Positions 17,823 to 26,639 of a DNA stretch of 64,000 nt are shown piece after piece. Numbering within the stretch: position 1 is the first letter of the stretch; each line of letters begins with the position of its first letter. The notes below the pieces were generated by a model. The model had not been told where the DNA came from. It did no database searches and saw only the letters and a list, made by a program, of their open reading frames with translations. Position numbers and translations under genes: made by a program. This DNA is from Bradyrhizobiaceae bacterium PARB1 (lineage in GTDB: Bacteria; Pseudomonadota; Alphaproteobacteria; Rhizobiales; Xanthobacteraceae). The stretch is from positions 496,001-560,000 of the forward strand of contig NKIY01000003.1 of assembly GCA_002256345.1 (NCBI GenBank). Reading direction: 5' to 3'.

Positions 17823-18443
17823 TCACCACATGGTCTGTCGCGCCCGCTCCGGCCAGGCGCGGTCGTATTCAGCGCCGCCGACCCGCTGCTCGCTCATTTC
17901 GGCCAGGATCTCGCCGGGCGTCGGCAGGGTCTTCGGATCGATGCGTTTATCGGGATTCCAGAGGTCCGAGCGAACGATGGCCCGGGCGCACTGAAAGTAG
18001 ATTTCCCCGACCTCCATCACGATCACGGTCCGCGGCGCCTTCTCGGTGACAGCAAAGGACGCCAGCAGGTCGGGATCGTCGGACAGATGCGCGGTGCCGT
18101 TGATCCGCAGGGTCGTGCCGGATCCCGGGATCAGGAACAACAGGCCGACTCGGGGATCCCTGATGATATTGCGGAGACTGTCGATGCGGTTATTGCCGCG
18201 GCGATCCGGCATCATCAGGGTCTTTTCGTCATGGATGCGGACGAAGCCCGGCAGGTCGCCGCGGGGCGAACAATCGAGGCCTTCGGGACCGGACGTTGCC
18301 AGGGCCACAAAGGGTGAGACCTCGATCAGGCGGCGATACTGGGCCGTGACCCGGCCCGCAACCTTGGCCGTGGAGGCCTCGGCGACATCTTCAAGACGGC
18401 CGTAGATGGATTCCAGTTGTTCGACGCTCTCGATCACTGCCAT
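17823..18443 (-). CDS. Pyridoxamine 5'-phosphate oxidase (PPOX)-family FMN flavoprotein
   Basis: Split-barrel flavin protein of 206 aa resembling the MSMEG_1061-type FMN-dependent PPOX family. Recognisable segments are PFVALATSGPEGLDCSPRGD, MMPDRRGNNRIDSLRNI and RVGLLFLIPGSGTTLRINGT. The ATG at 18443 was preferred to one at 18458 because GGGAGGG lies just ahead of it. It starts 22 nt after phnN, so it is likely the last gene of the phosphonate operon. A redox role is expected from the family; a link to phosphonate use is only by position. Confidence 0.85.
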   Translation of the reverse strand: MAVIESVEQLESIYGRLEDVAEASTAKVAGRVTAQYRRLIEVSPFVALATSGPEGLDCSPRGDLPGFVRIHDEKTLMMPDRRGNNRIDSLRNIIRDPRVGLLFLIPGSGTTLRINGTAHLSDDPDLLASFAVTEKAPRTVIVMEVGEIYFQCARAIVRSDLWNPDKRIDPKTLPTPGEILAEMSEQRVGGAEYDRAWPERARQTMW

Positions 18444-18464
18444 TGGCCGCCCTCCCATTTGTGT

Positions 18465-19040
18465 CTATTGCCCTTTGATAACCCGGACCAATTCGGCGGC
18501 ATGCGCCTCCGCCGTACCGACATTGTTGATCGTCACATCGGCACCCGTCGTCTCGACGCTGCGCCTGAGCCGATCACCGATCGGCCCGTCGCTGGCCCGC
18601 CCGCGCGCCGCAAGCCGCGCCGCCAGCACCTCGGGCGGCGCCGTGATAGAAATCACGACCACATCGGCATAAGCGGCTCGGAGCGCCGGGATCACCGTGC
18701 GCGAGATATTGGCGACGACATTGCGCCCCGCACGGATGTCCTTGTCGATGGCCCGTGGCAGCGCATAGCAGAGCCCGTGCGCTTCCCAATCGATGGCGAA
18801 AGCGCCAGCCGCCTTCCCGGCCTGGAAAGCCTCCGGTGTCACCTGTTCATTGTTCTCGAAGGTGGACGCCTCTCGCGTCACCAGGCGGCGGACGAAGACG
18901 ACATTGTCGTCCTCCGTCAGCGCCGCTTGCGCCAGACCGAGCAGCGTATCCTTGCCGGCGCCGGACGGACCGACGACCAGCACCAGCCGGCCCGGTCCGA
19001 TCTTCACCTCGACGTCAGGGATCGCCGCGATGTCGGTCAT
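18465..19040 (-). CDS. phnN: Ribose 1,5-bisphosphokinase PhnN
   Basis: Guanylate-kinase-fold enzyme that phosphorylates ribose 1,5-bisphosphate to PRPP, the last step in recycling the ribose left by C-P lyase. Walker A GPSGAGKD (24-31) is followed by LVTREASTFENNEQVTPEAF, the PhnN version of the kinase lid region. Length is 191 aa from the ATG at 19040, chosen because it overlaps the phnM stop (ATGA, 19037-19040). Its place behind phnM confirms the assignment. Confidence 0.93.
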   Translation of the reverse strand: MTDIAAIPDVEVKIGPGRLVLVVGPSGAGKDTLLGLAQAALTEDDNVVFVRRLVTREASTFENNEQVTPEAFQAGKAAGAFAIDWEAHGLCYALPRAIDKDIRAGRNVVANISRTVIPALRAAYADVVVISITAPPEVLAARLAARGRASDGPIGDRLRRSVETTGADVTINNVGTAEAHAAELVRVIKGQ

Positions 19041-20191
19041 GCCACCCGCCGCCCTTCCCGCCACACGCTGCGCACCACCGGGACGTCGTGCGCGACATGG
19101 ACACGGATCACGTCGGCGCGTTTGCCGATGGCGATCTCGCCGCGATCCATCAGGCCAACCGCTTCAGCCGGCCGCTTGGTCACCGTACGGACGGCACTGG
19201 CGAGATCAATCGCCGGCACCTTGCTCGAAAGCTGCAACGCGCCCATCAACAGGCTCGATGGCACATAGTCCGACGACAAAATGTCGAGCATCCCCTCGCG
19301 GGCGAGATCGATGGCGGCGATGTTGCCAGAATGCGAGCCGTTGCGGACCACATTCGGCGCGCCCATCAGGATGCCGATGCCAGCCTTGTGCAGGCCGTGC
19401 GCCGCTTCCATGGTGGTCGGGAATTCGGCCACCGACACCTTGTCGGCGATCGCCTCGCTCACATTGCCATCGGTGGTGTCGTCATGGCTCGCAAGCGGAA
19501 TGTTGTTGGCATGGGCCAGCGCCACGATGGCGCGTGTGTTGCCGGTCGCATATTGTTGCTGGCAGGCCAGCCGATTGGCGAACAGGAGATCGAGTTCGGC
19601 GTCGGTCTTGCCACTCTTGCCGCGATAGTATGTGCGCAGCTTCTCCTCGTCACGGAACTGGCGTTGGCCGGGCGTGTGATCCATCAGCGACATCAGCCGG
19701 ACCTCGGTCTTGCCGAGCAGCGCCTTCGCTTCCGTGACCACAGACGGCATCGGAATTTCACAGCGCAGATGCAGGAAGTGCTCGACTCGCAGCAGATCCG
19801 CCTTGCCGGCATTCGCGATGGAGTCGACCAGCAGCTCGGCATAGCTATCGATGCCCTGGCTGGAATCCTCGCAACCGACCCGCACGGAGTCGAGCACCGT
19901 GGTGATGCCGGACGTCGCGAGCTGGCCGTCATAAGAGACAACTGCCGAGATCGGATCCCAGAACACCTTCGGTCGCGGCATGAAATGCGCTTCGAGGTGA
20001 TCGGTGTGCAACTCGACGAGGCCCGGCATCACCAGATCGCCGCGCACATCTTCCGCGCCATGCGGCGCATCGCCCTCGCCGAACTCGGCGACTTGGCCGT
20101 TCGCGAACGCCACCCAGCCCTTGTCGATGACACGATCGGCCAGAACGATCCTGGCATTGCCGATGACGGTTTCAGTCGATGAAGCGCTCAT
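19037..20191 (-). CDS. phnM: Alpha-D-ribose 1-methylphosphonate 5-triphosphate diphosphatase PhnM
   Basis: Amidohydrolase-fold enzyme that removes pyrophosphate from ribose 1-methylphosphonate 5-triphosphate, giving the C-P lyase substrate. Family features include the first metal site LVMPGLVELHTDHLEAHFMP, then the PKVFWDPISAVVSYD stretch, the metal-site His of LASHDDTT, and the Asp of LSSDYVPSS. The protein is 384 aa from the ATG at 20191, which has AGGGAG 5 nt upstream. It overlaps phnN by ATGA and starts 10 nt after phnL ends. Confidence 0.95.
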   Translation of the reverse strand: MSASSTETVIGNARIVLADRVIDKGWVAFANGQVAEFGEGDAPHGAEDVRGDLVMPGLVELHTDHLEAHFMPRPKVFWDPISAVVSYDGQLATSGITTVLDSVRVGCEDSSQGIDSYAELLVDSIANAGKADLLRVEHFLHLRCEIPMPSVVTEAKALLGKTEVRLMSLMDHTPGQRQFRDEEKLRTYYRGKSGKTDAELDLLFANRLACQQQYATGNTRAIVALAHANNIPLASHDDTTDGNVSEAIADKVSVAEFPTTMEAAHGLHKAGIGILMGAPNVVRNGSHSGNIAAIDLAREGMLDILSSDYVPSSLLMGALQLSSKVPAIDLASAVRTVTKRPAEAVGLMDRGEIAIGKRADVIRVHVAHDVPVVRSVWREGRRVA

Positions 20192-20201
20192 AGTCTCCCT
20201 C

Positions 20202-20900
20202 TCAGGCAGCGGCGGCGAAGGACGTGACGTCAATCAGCCGGTCGGCGATCAGATGCCGCACTTCGTCGTCATGGACAATGGCCACCATGGCCACACCGGC
20301 ACGTTTTTTCTCGGCGACCAGATCGACCACGACAGCGCGATTGGCGGCATCCAGCGAAGCGGTCGGCTCGTCGAGCAACAGGATCGGCAGATCGGAGATG
20401 AAGCCGCGCGCGATATTGACGCGCTGCTGCTCGCCGCCGGAGAAAGTGGACGGCGGCAATTGCCAGAGACGCTCGCCGATATTCAGCCGCTTCAGCAGCG
20501 CACCGGCACGCATATGCGCATCCTCGCGACTGACGCCGGCATTCAGCAGCGGCTCGGCGACGACGTCGATCGCGGCAACCCGCGGCACCGCACGCAAGAA
20601 TTGGCTGACATAGCCGATGGTATTGCGCCGGACGCTGAGGATCTGGCGCGGCTCGGCGCTGGCGACGTCGATCGCAGCACCGAGATGGCGCACGGTGATG
20701 GTGCCGCCATCACAACGATAGTTGCCGAAGATCATTTTCAGGATCGACGACTTGCCCGCACCCGAGGGGCCGGACAACACGACGCATTCGCCGGCATTCA
20801 CATCGAAATTAACGCCATGCATGACCGGCAGCCTGACGCCACCTTGCAGATGCATCACGAAGGTCTTTTCGGCATTTCGCAGTTCGATCATCGCAATCAT
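20202..20900 (-). CDS. phnL: C-P lyase accessory ABC-type ATPase PhnL
   Basis: ABC-family ATPase associated with the C-P lyase core, not a transporter subunit. Walker A GPSGAGKS (44-51), signature FSGGEQQRVNIARGF and Walker B ILLLDEPTASLD are present. The 232-aa length and the opening IELRNAEKTFVMHLQGGVRLPV are typical of PhnL. Start ATG 20900 has GAGGA 6 nt ahead, overlapping the end of phnK; a second in-frame ATG lies three codons later. In E. coli PhnL acts with PhnG/H/I to couple nucleobase displacement. Confidence 0.95.
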   Translation of the reverse strand: MIAMIELRNAEKTFVMHLQGGVRLPVMHGVNFDVNAGECVVLSGPSGAGKSSILKMIFGNYRCDGGTITVRHLGAAIDVASAEPRQILSVRRNTIGYVSQFLRAVPRVAAIDVVAEPLLNAGVSREDAHMRAGALLKRLNIGERLWQLPPSTFSGGEQQRVNIARGFISDLPILLLDEPTASLDAANRAVVVDLVAEKKRAGVAMVAIVHDDEVRHLIADRLIDVTSFAAAA

Positions 20901-20907
20901 GTTGTCC

Positions 20908-21708
20908 TCACGCCGGCAGGATCGAAGAGACGAGCAGTTGCGTATAGGGCTCGCGCGGATCGTCGAGCACCTGATCGGTCAGGCCGGTCTCGATCACCCG
21001 GCCACCCTGCATCACCATCACACGATGCGAGAGCAGCCTGGCCACCGCGAGATCATGGGTCACGACGATGGCCGACAGGCCGAGTTCGCCGACCAGCGAA
21101 CGCATCATGTCGAGCAGCCGCGCCTGCACGGAGACATCGAGGCCTCCAGTCGGCTCGTCCATGAAAACGAGGCGCGGCTCGGTAACGAGATTGCGCGCGA
21201 TCTGCAAGCGCTGCCGCATGCCGCCGGAATAGGTTCGCGGCGCGTCATCGATACGCTCGGCCGAAATCTCGACGCGTTCGAGCCAGGTCGTCGCCGTCTC
21301 GCGGATCTTGCCGTAATGATTGTGGCCCACCGCCATCAACCGCTCGCCGACATTGGCGCCGGCCGAGACAGCCATACGCAGGCCCATCGCGGGATCCTGA
21401 TGCACAAAACCCCAATCGGTACGGAACAGGAAACGACGTTCGGCCTCGCCCATCGTGGCAAGATCACGTGTCACGCCATCGCGCATCCGGTAGGAAACGC
21501 GACCGGTGTTCGGCGCAAGCTGTGCCGAAAGAAGCTGCAGCAACGTCGACTTACCCGAACCGGACTCGCCAACAATCGCCAGCACCTCGCCGGGATAGAG
21601 CTTGAAGGAGACGTCGCGGCAGGCCTGCAGCCTGCCATAGGCCTTGCCGAGCCCTTCGGCAATCAGCAGCGGTGCTTCGTCGTGCAGGCTTTTGGTGCGA
21701 TCAAGCAT
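20908..21708 (-). CDS. phnK: C-P lyase core-associated ABC-type ATPase PhnK
   Basis: ABC-family ATPase that binds the PhnGHIJ core. Walker A GESGSGKST (47-55), signature YSGGMRQRLQIARNL and Walker B LVFMDEPTGGLD are intact. The start is the ATG at 21708, overlapping the phnJ stop by 8 nt; the frame is open much further upstream but that part overlaps phnJ and is not PhnK-like. The 266-aa product is slightly longer than the E. coli protein (252). Confidence 0.95.
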   Translation of the reverse strand: MLDRTKSLHDEAPLLIAEGLGKAYGRLQACRDVSFKLYPGEVLAIVGESGSGKSTLLQLLSAQLAPNTGRVSYRMRDGVTRDLATMGEAERRFLFRTDWGFVHQDPAMGLRMAVSAGANVGERLMAVGHNHYGKIRETATTWLERVEISAERIDDAPRTYSGGMRQRLQIARNLVTEPRLVFMDEPTGGLDVSVQARLLDMMRSLVGELGLSAIVVTHDLAVARLLSHRVMVMQGGRVIETGLTDQVLDDPREPYTQLLVSSILPA

Positions 21709-22585
21709 GACGGCCCTCCGCATAAGGTGCGGCACTCTCGCTGCCATGATGGCCCTGTGCTTGCCGCGTTTCGCAGTAGTCGGTATCGGAGCAGACGAAC
21801 ATGCGGCTGCCCTTGTCGTCGGTGACGATCTCGTCGAGATAGGAGTCCTCGGCATTGCAGAGCGCGCAGCACGCCTTGTGCTTGTACGGCTCGAACGGAT
21901 GATCCTCGAAATCGAGCGACTGCACCTTGGTGTAGGGCGGGATCGCGTAGATGCGCTTCTCGCGGCCGGCACCGAACAGCTGCAGTGCCGCACAGTTGTC
22001 CATCTTCGGATTGTCGAATTTCGGCGTCGGCGACGGATCCATCACATAGCGCGCATTGACCTTGACCGGATAGGCATACGCCGTCGCGATATGGCCGAAG
22101 CGCGCGATGTCCTCGTAGAGCTTCACATGGATGAGGCCATATTCGGCAAGCGCATGCATGCGCCGCGTCTCGGTCTCGCGCGGCTCCAGGAAACGCAGCG
22201 GTTCGGGGATCGGCACCTGATAGACAAGCACCTGATGCTCGCCGAGCTTGGCTTCGGGAATGCGGTGACGGGTCTGGATGACCGTCGCATCCTCGGTGTA
22301 GGTCGTCACAGCTACGCCTGCGGTTTTTTCGAAGAACTTCCGGATCGAGATCGCGTTCGTCGTATCGTCTGAGCCTTGGTCGATCACTTTCAGCAGATCG
22401 TCCGGCCCGAGGATCGATGCGGTGACCTGCACGCCGCCAGTGCCCCAGCCATAAGGCATCGGCATTTCGCGTGACGCAAACGGTACCTGATAGCCCGGGA
22501 TCGCGATCGCCTTGAGGATCGCGCGGCGGATCATCCGCTTGGTCTGCTCGTCGAGATAGGCGAAATTGTACGTTGGCGCGTTCAT
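21701..22585 (-). CDS. phnJ: Alpha-D-ribose 1-methylphosphonate 5-phosphate C-P lyase PhnJ
   Basis: Radical SAM enzyme that cleaves the carbon-phosphorus bond. The cysteines lie at C240, C243, C265 and C271 (spacing C-x2-C-x21-C-x5-C), matching the three [4Fe-4S] ligands and the thiyl-radical Cys of the E. coli enzyme. The 294-aa protein begins MNAPTYNFAYLDEQTKRMIR. Start ATG 22585 overlaps the phnI stop by ATGA, and the end overlaps phnK. The C-terminal about 15 residues (Gly/His/Ser-rich) are an extension. All key residues present. Confidence 0.97.
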   Translation of the reverse strand: MNAPTYNFAYLDEQTKRMIRRAILKAIAIPGYQVPFASREMPMPYGWGTGGVQVTASILGPDDLLKVIDQGSDDTTNAISIRKFFEKTAGVAVTTYTEDATVIQTRHRIPEAKLGEHQVLVYQVPIPEPLRFLEPRETETRRMHALAEYGLIHVKLYEDIARFGHIATAYAYPVKVNARYVMDPSPTPKFDNPKMDNCAALQLFGAGREKRIYAIPPYTKVQSLDFEDHPFEPYKHKACCALCNAEDSYLDEIVTDDKGSRMFVCSDTDYCETRQAQGHHGSESAAPYAEGRHA

Positions 22586-23691
22586 TCCGCGGCCTCCTGC
22601 ATGGGCGTCGGCGCTTCGTTGGCTTCGGCGAATTCCTTGCGCAGCTTGCGAAGCAGACCGAGCTCGGACTGGAAGTCGACATAGTGCGGCAACTTGAGAT
22701 GTTCGACGAAACCAGTCGACTGCACGTTGTCCGAATGCGACAGCACGAACTCCTCGTCCTGCGCCGGCGCCTTGATATCCTCGCCAAGTTCGCGCGCACG
22801 CAGCGCACGATCCACCAGCGCCATCGACATCACCTTGCGCTCGCATTGACCGAAGGCGAGACCATAACCACGCGTGAAACACGGCGCTTCGGTATCCGAG
22901 CCCTTGAACTGGTTGACCATCTGACACTCGGTCAGCGTGATCGAGCCGAGCGGAACCGCAAAGCCGACATCCTCGGCAACGAATTCGACCTCGACCTCGC
23001 CGAGACGAATTTCGCCAGCGAAGGGATGGTTGCGGCCATAGCCGCGTTGCGTCGAATAGCCGAGCGCCAGCAGATAGCCCTCGTCGCCACGTGCGAGATT
23101 TTGCAGGCGCAAATCGCGATCCGCAGGGAAGCTGAGGGAGTCGCGCGTGAGATCGCCGACGGGCTGCTCCGGATCTTCGGCCGGAGACGGCTCGATCAGT
23201 CCGTCGCGGCCGAGAATATCGGTAACACGCGGCATGATGCCGGGCTCCGCCTCGGCGACGACATTCGGTTGCTCGGGCGCTCCCTCGCCCATCAGCGACG
23301 GATCGAGCAGGCGATGGGTGTAATCGAAGGTCGGGCCGAGAACCTGACCGCCCGGCATGTCCTTGAAGGTCGATGACACGCGACGACGCACCTGCATCTG
23401 CGATGTATCAACGGGTTCGCTCGAGCCAAACCGAGGAAGCGTGGCGCGGAAGGCGCGCAGCAGGAAGATTGCCTCGATCATGTCACCCCGCGCCTGCTTG
23501 ATGGCGAGCGCGGCCAATTCGCGATCATAGAGCGAACCTTCGGTCATCACGCGATCGACGGCGAGGCCAAGCTGGTTCGAGATCTGGTCCAGCGAGACTT
23601 CCGGCACATTGCGATCGCCGCGGCGCTCATGCGCCAGCAGCCGATGCGCATTCTCAATGGCCCGTTCGCCACCCTTGACGGCAACATACAT
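22582..23691 (-). CDS. phnI: C-P lyase nucleosidase subunit PhnI
   Basis: Core subunit that, with PhnG/H/L, displaces adenine from ATP with phosphonate. It begins MYVAVKGGERAIENAHRLLA, the conserved PhnI opening, and has RGDMIEAIFLLRAFRATLPR and later FLLALGYSTQRGYGRNHPFAG and QCERKVMSMALVDRALRARE. The ATG at 23691 follows the phnH stop by 2 nt; the end overlaps phnJ (ATGA). Length 369 aa is close to the usual 350-370. Confidence 0.96.
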   Translation of the reverse strand: MYVAVKGGERAIENAHRLLAHERRGDRNVPEVSLDQISNQLGLAVDRVMTEGSLYDRELAALAIKQARGDMIEAIFLLRAFRATLPRFGSSEPVDTSQMQVRRRVSSTFKDMPGGQVLGPTFDYTHRLLDPSLMGEGAPEQPNVVAEAEPGIMPRVTDILGRDGLIEPSPAEDPEQPVGDLTRDSLSFPADRDLRLQNLARGDEGYLLALGYSTQRGYGRNHPFAGEIRLGEVEVEFVAEDVGFAVPLGSITLTECQMVNQFKGSDTEAPCFTRGYGLAFGQCERKVMSMALVDRALRARELGEDIKAPAQDEEFVLSHSDNVQSTGFVEHLKLPHYVDFQSELGLLRKLRKEFAEANEAPTPMQEAAE

Positions 23692-23693
23692 GA

Positions 23694-24302
23694 TCAACCC
23701 TCCCGCATCGCAAGGCGCGTGGTGCGCGGCAGCGCCACGATGGACTCGCCGGACACCAGCAACAGATCAATGCCGCGCGGAAACCGCCGCGCATTCTCTG
23801 CCAGCCGATCGATGAGATCCGGCACACCAATCGCCGCACGCAAGGTCGTCACACCATCGATGCCAGGACCGCTCAATTCATAGGCCGGCCCTTCGCTGAG
23901 GCTTGCCACCTGCAGCACGATGGTGGTCGAACGATCGGGATATTCGAGGGAGCCGAGCGCAAAGCGATCGAATTCAGGCAAGCTGATGGGATCGGCAATC
24001 ACGGCAAAGCTGCTCGCGGCGGAATCGACGATCACCGGCGCGCTGGTGTGAAACTTGATCCACTTGGCGACTTCATCATTCGCCGCGAGCTTGGCATCGA
24101 GCCAGACCGGCGTATCCTGATCGAACAATGTCAACGCGATCGCTGCGGCCCCGCGCATCATCGGCGCCGGCACACCCGACACAGCGCGGATGAGCTGGAC
24201 ACTGCCCGGACGCGCCATCGCATCCATGACAGTACGGAAGGTCGCTTGGGCGGCGATCACCTTGTCGGCAAAACCGGCCGGCATTTCTGCAACTGTCGTC
24301 AT
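23694..24302 (-). CDS. phnH: C-P lyase subunit PhnH
   Basis: Small core subunit (202 aa) of the PhnGHIJ complex. Family marks are FADKVIAAQATFRTVMDAMA, RPGSVQLI, LTLFDQDTPVWLDA and the C-terminal FPRGIDLLLV. It follows phnG by 2 nt and precedes phnI by 2 nt, as in a classical phn operon. Confidence 0.94.
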   Translation of the reverse strand: MTTVAEMPAGFADKVIAAQATFRTVMDAMARPGSVQLIRAVSGVPAPMMRGAAAIALTLFDQDTPVWLDAKLAANDEVAKWIKFHTSAPVIVDSAASSFAVIADPISLPEFDRFALGSLEYPDRSTTIVLQVASLSEGPAYELSGPGIDGVTTLRAAIGVPDLIDRLAENARRFPRGIDLLLVSGESIVALPRTTRLAMREG

Positions 24303-24304
24303 GA

Positions 24305-24766
24305 TTATCCCTCCCCACGCACGAGCGTGTAGAAATCAACCTTGGTGGCCGCCGTTTCCGCGGCCTTCCGCTTGCGCTCCGCCGTGACGCGCGCGCGCAG
24401 CGGCGTCAGGACCTTCGCCTCGATCGTGTCGGCAAACCGGGGCGCCTGGATCAGCGCATCACAGAGCGCGATCAGCTGCGCCTTCTCGCCATCGCGGCCG
24501 AGCGTGTAGCCGAAGCCGACTTCGCCCGAATTAAGGCGCACCGCCGCGCGCGATACCGTCGCTTCGCCAAGATTGAACGGCGCGCCATCGCCACCGATAC
24601 GGCCGCGCAGCATCACCAGGCCATTTTCCGGATAGCGCAACTGTTCGTGATCGGGCACCGCGATATCGGCGAAATGCCGGGCGATCTCCGCGGTCGGGCA
24701 ATGCCCGAGCACACCCATCGCCTCCTTGCGCTTTGCCTGCAGGTCGTTTGAAAGGGCTTGCATCAT
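24305..24766 (-). CDS. phnG: C-P lyase subunit PhnG
   Basis: First gene of the operon: a 153-aa core subunit of the C-P lyase complex. Diagnostic segments are RKEAMGVLGHCPTAEIARHF, ENGLVMLRGRIGGDGAPFNL, GEATVSRAAVRL and GFGYTLGRDGEKAQLIALCD. The start is one of two adjacent ATGs (24766 or 24763); upstream is GGCGGTGAC. The open frame runs further upstream across the operator region but that stretch is not PhnG-like. Confidence 0.94.
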   Translation of the reverse strand: MMQALSNDLQAKRKEAMGVLGHCPTAEIARHFADIAVPDHEQLRYPENGLVMLRGRIGGDGAPFNLGEATVSRAAVRLNSGEVGFGYTLGRDGEKAQLIALCDALIQAPRFADTIEAKVLTPLRARVTAERKRKAAETAATKVDFYTLVRGEG

Positions 24767-24782
24767 GTCACCGCCGCTCGAC

Positions 24783-24808
24783 AAGTTGTATGATTTACTA
24801 GACAACTT
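24783..24808. promoter_or_regulatory. Candidate PhnF operator / phn control region
   Basis: AAGTTGT (24783-24789) and ACAACTT (24802-24808) form a perfect 7-bp inverted repeat with a 12-bp AT-rich spacer, in the 126-bp gap between phnG and divergent phnF. PhnF-type GntR regulators bind such palindromes to repress phn operons. The left arm is also part of its own small palindrome, ACAA-g-TTGT (24781-24789). Confidence 0.5.
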
Positions 24809-24892
24809 CATAGAAGGAGGCAATGACCGTTTCGTGACAGCGACATGATTTTTCGCTATCGCTGGTGCAACGGACCATTCAGGGACTGATTT

Positions 24893-25627
24893 GTGACCAT
24901 TCAAGACAAGCCGACCGGCGTGGCATTGTGGCGGCATGTGGCCGACGGCATCGAGCGCGGTATCGCCGACGGGCGCTTTCCGGCCGGCGAGAAACTGCCC
25001 GGAGAAACCGAGCTCGCCGATACCTATCGCGTCAATCGCCACACCGTGCGCCGCGCATTGGCGACCCTGGCCGAGCGGGGCCTGGTGCGCGCCGAGCGCG
25101 GCAGCGGCACATATGTGGAGGCGGCGAAGCTGGCCTATCCGCTGCGTTCACGCACGCGCTTCTCGGAAAACGCCCGCGCCGGCGGCCGCGAACCGGCGGG
25201 CCAGCTGATCGGCGCCTGGGACGATGTGGCAACGCGCGACCTGGCTCGGCAGCTCGGCCTCAAGACCGGAGCCCCGCTGATCCGCCTGGAAGCCCTGCGC
25301 CTCGCCGACAAGACACCGATCTGTGTCGGCACCAACTGGCTGTCTGCCGAGCGCTTTCCCGATTTCGGCAAGGTCTATGAGCGCGTCCGCTCGATGACCA
25401 AGGCGCTGGCGCATTACGATATCAAGGACTATCGCCGCGCCTCCACACGCGTCACCGCAGGCATTATCGATGCCACCGATGCCACGCGGCTCGGCGTTGC
25501 ACTGGGCCGTCCCATTCTGGTCGTCGACTCTCTCGATGTCGATGCCGATGGCACGCCGCTGCATTTCACGCATTCCCGCTTCGTGGCCGAACGCGTCGAA
25601 TTCGTGATCGACAACAGTCCCCTGTAG
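24893..25627 (+). CDS. phnF: Phosphonate metabolism GntR-family regulator PhnF (HutC subfamily)
   Basis: Repressor-type regulator of 244 aa. The N-terminal GntR winged helix spans about residues 8-75 (FPAGEKLPGETELADTYRVN, then RHTVRRALATLAERGLVRAE). A HutC/UTRA ligand-binding domain follows, with AGREPAGQLIGAWD and LIRLEALRLADKTPICVGTN. The start is GTG 24893, since the family opens just there. It is divergent from phnG, so it likely controls the C-P lyase operon. Its stop codon abuts the stop of the convergent DUF1348 gene with no base between. Confidence 0.92.
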   Translation: MTIQDKPTGVALWRHVADGIERGIADGRFPAGEKLPGETELADTYRVNRHTVRRALATLAERGLVRAERGSGTYVEAAKLAYPLRSRTRFSENARAGGREPAGQLIGAWDDVATRDLARQLGLKTGAPLIRLEALRLADKTPICVGTNWLSAERFPDFGKVYERVRSMTKALAHYDIKDYRRASTRVTAGIIDATDATRLGVALGRPILVVDSLDVDADGTPLHFTHSRFVAERVEFVIDNSPL

Positions 25628-26095
25628 CTAAAACGGATCGGCGCCGAGGCCCGGGACGTCAGCAGGGCGCGGGCCCGGCGCCGGCCACAGGAAGCGACGA
25701 TCCTTCTCGGCGATCACGACATCGTTGATGCTCGCCTCACGGCGGCGCATCAGGCCGGCTTCGTCGAACTCCCACTGCTCATTGCCATAGGAGCGATGCC
25801 AGTTGCCGGCATCGTCGTGCCATTCATACTGGAACCGCACGGCGATGCGGTTGTCAGTAAAGGCCCAGAGATCCTTGATCAGGCGATAGTCGTGTTCCTT
25901 CGCCCATTTGCGGGTGAGGAATTCGACGATGGCCGGGCGCCCCTGGAAGAACTCGCCGCGGTTACGCCATGTCGAGTCCTCGGTATAGGCCAGCGACACC
26001 TTCACCGGATCGCGTGAGTTCCAGGCATCTTCGGCCATGCGTGCCTTCTGCGCAGCAGTCTCGCGGGTAAAGGGCGGCAATGGCGGGCGAGACAT
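25628..26095 (-). CDS. DUF1348 / NTF2-like family protein
   Basis: Cytosolic 155-aa protein of the nuclear-transport-factor-2-like fold. Recognisable DUF1348 segments are [60 protein letters not shown] and [20 protein letters not shown]. The ATG at 26095 has AGGTG 8 nt upstream. It converges on phnF end to end. The biochemical role of this family is not established; the pocket resembles SnoaL-like enzymes. Confidence 0.87.
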   Translation of the reverse strand: MSRPPLPPFTRETAAQKARMAEDAWNSRDPVKVSLAYTEDSTWRNRGEFFQGRPAIVEFLTRKWAKEHDYRLIKDLWAFTDNRIAVRFQYEWHDDAGNWHRSYGNEQWEFDEAGLMRRREASINDVVIAEKDRRFLWPAPGPRPADVPGLGADPF

Positions 26096-26195
26096 GAGGC
26101 ACCTCGGTGTGAGATTTTTTACCGGAGTGTAGTCCTGAATTTTGAAGAGTCGATGGCATCCCGCCTATCGGCCGATTGCCAAAACCGATTGCTCC

Positions 26196-26546
26196 TCAGT
26201 CAAACCGGGCGCGCACGATCAGAAACAACCACCAGCAATAATAGAGCAGACAGCCCAAGGCGACCACAAAGGCGACAGCGAACGCACTCATCGTGACGAC
26301 GAACTCGACCGGATTCTGATCAATCGAAATATAGTGCCAGAATGAACAGCCGCGGCATCGGCTGCTCAGCCTGCCCTTCTCCCATCCGCCGGCAAAGGCC
26401 CGCAGCGAGACCCAGCCGAACAGCAGGGAGACGGCGATACGCGATACGCAGCTGAGCCATGGCGCCGTGTAGTTCCGCAGCAGCCAGAGCGCCAGCAGCG
26501 CGATCAGGCAAGCGATCACAACGAGCAACGCCGGCCACTGTGACAT
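26196..26546 (-). CDS. Hypothetical membrane protein
   Basis: A 116-aa protein I do not recognise. It has three likely membrane segments: residues about 4-22 (WPALLVVIACLIALLALWLL), about 31-48 (SRIAVSLLFGWVSLRAFAG) and about 82-108 (TMSAFAVAFVVALGCLLYYC then WWLFLIV). Between the second and third lies a basic loop with CRGC. The ATG at 26546 was chosen because AGGGA lies upstream and the hydrophobic helix begins at once; a longer frame to 26612 is less likely. Confidence 0.6.
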   Translation of the reverse strand: MSQWPALLVVIACLIALLALWLLRNYTAPWLSCVSRIAVSLLFGWVSLRAFAGGWEKGRLSSRCRGCSFWHYISIDQNPVEFVVTMSAFAVAFVVALGCLLYYCWWLFLIVRARFD

Positions 26547-26639
26547 GCTGCGATCCCTATCGACCACGGACCGGAGCGACCAGACAGCGACATCGACGCG
26601 GCCGCGGATCATTCAGACGCAAGTTCTTGCAGTCGGCCG

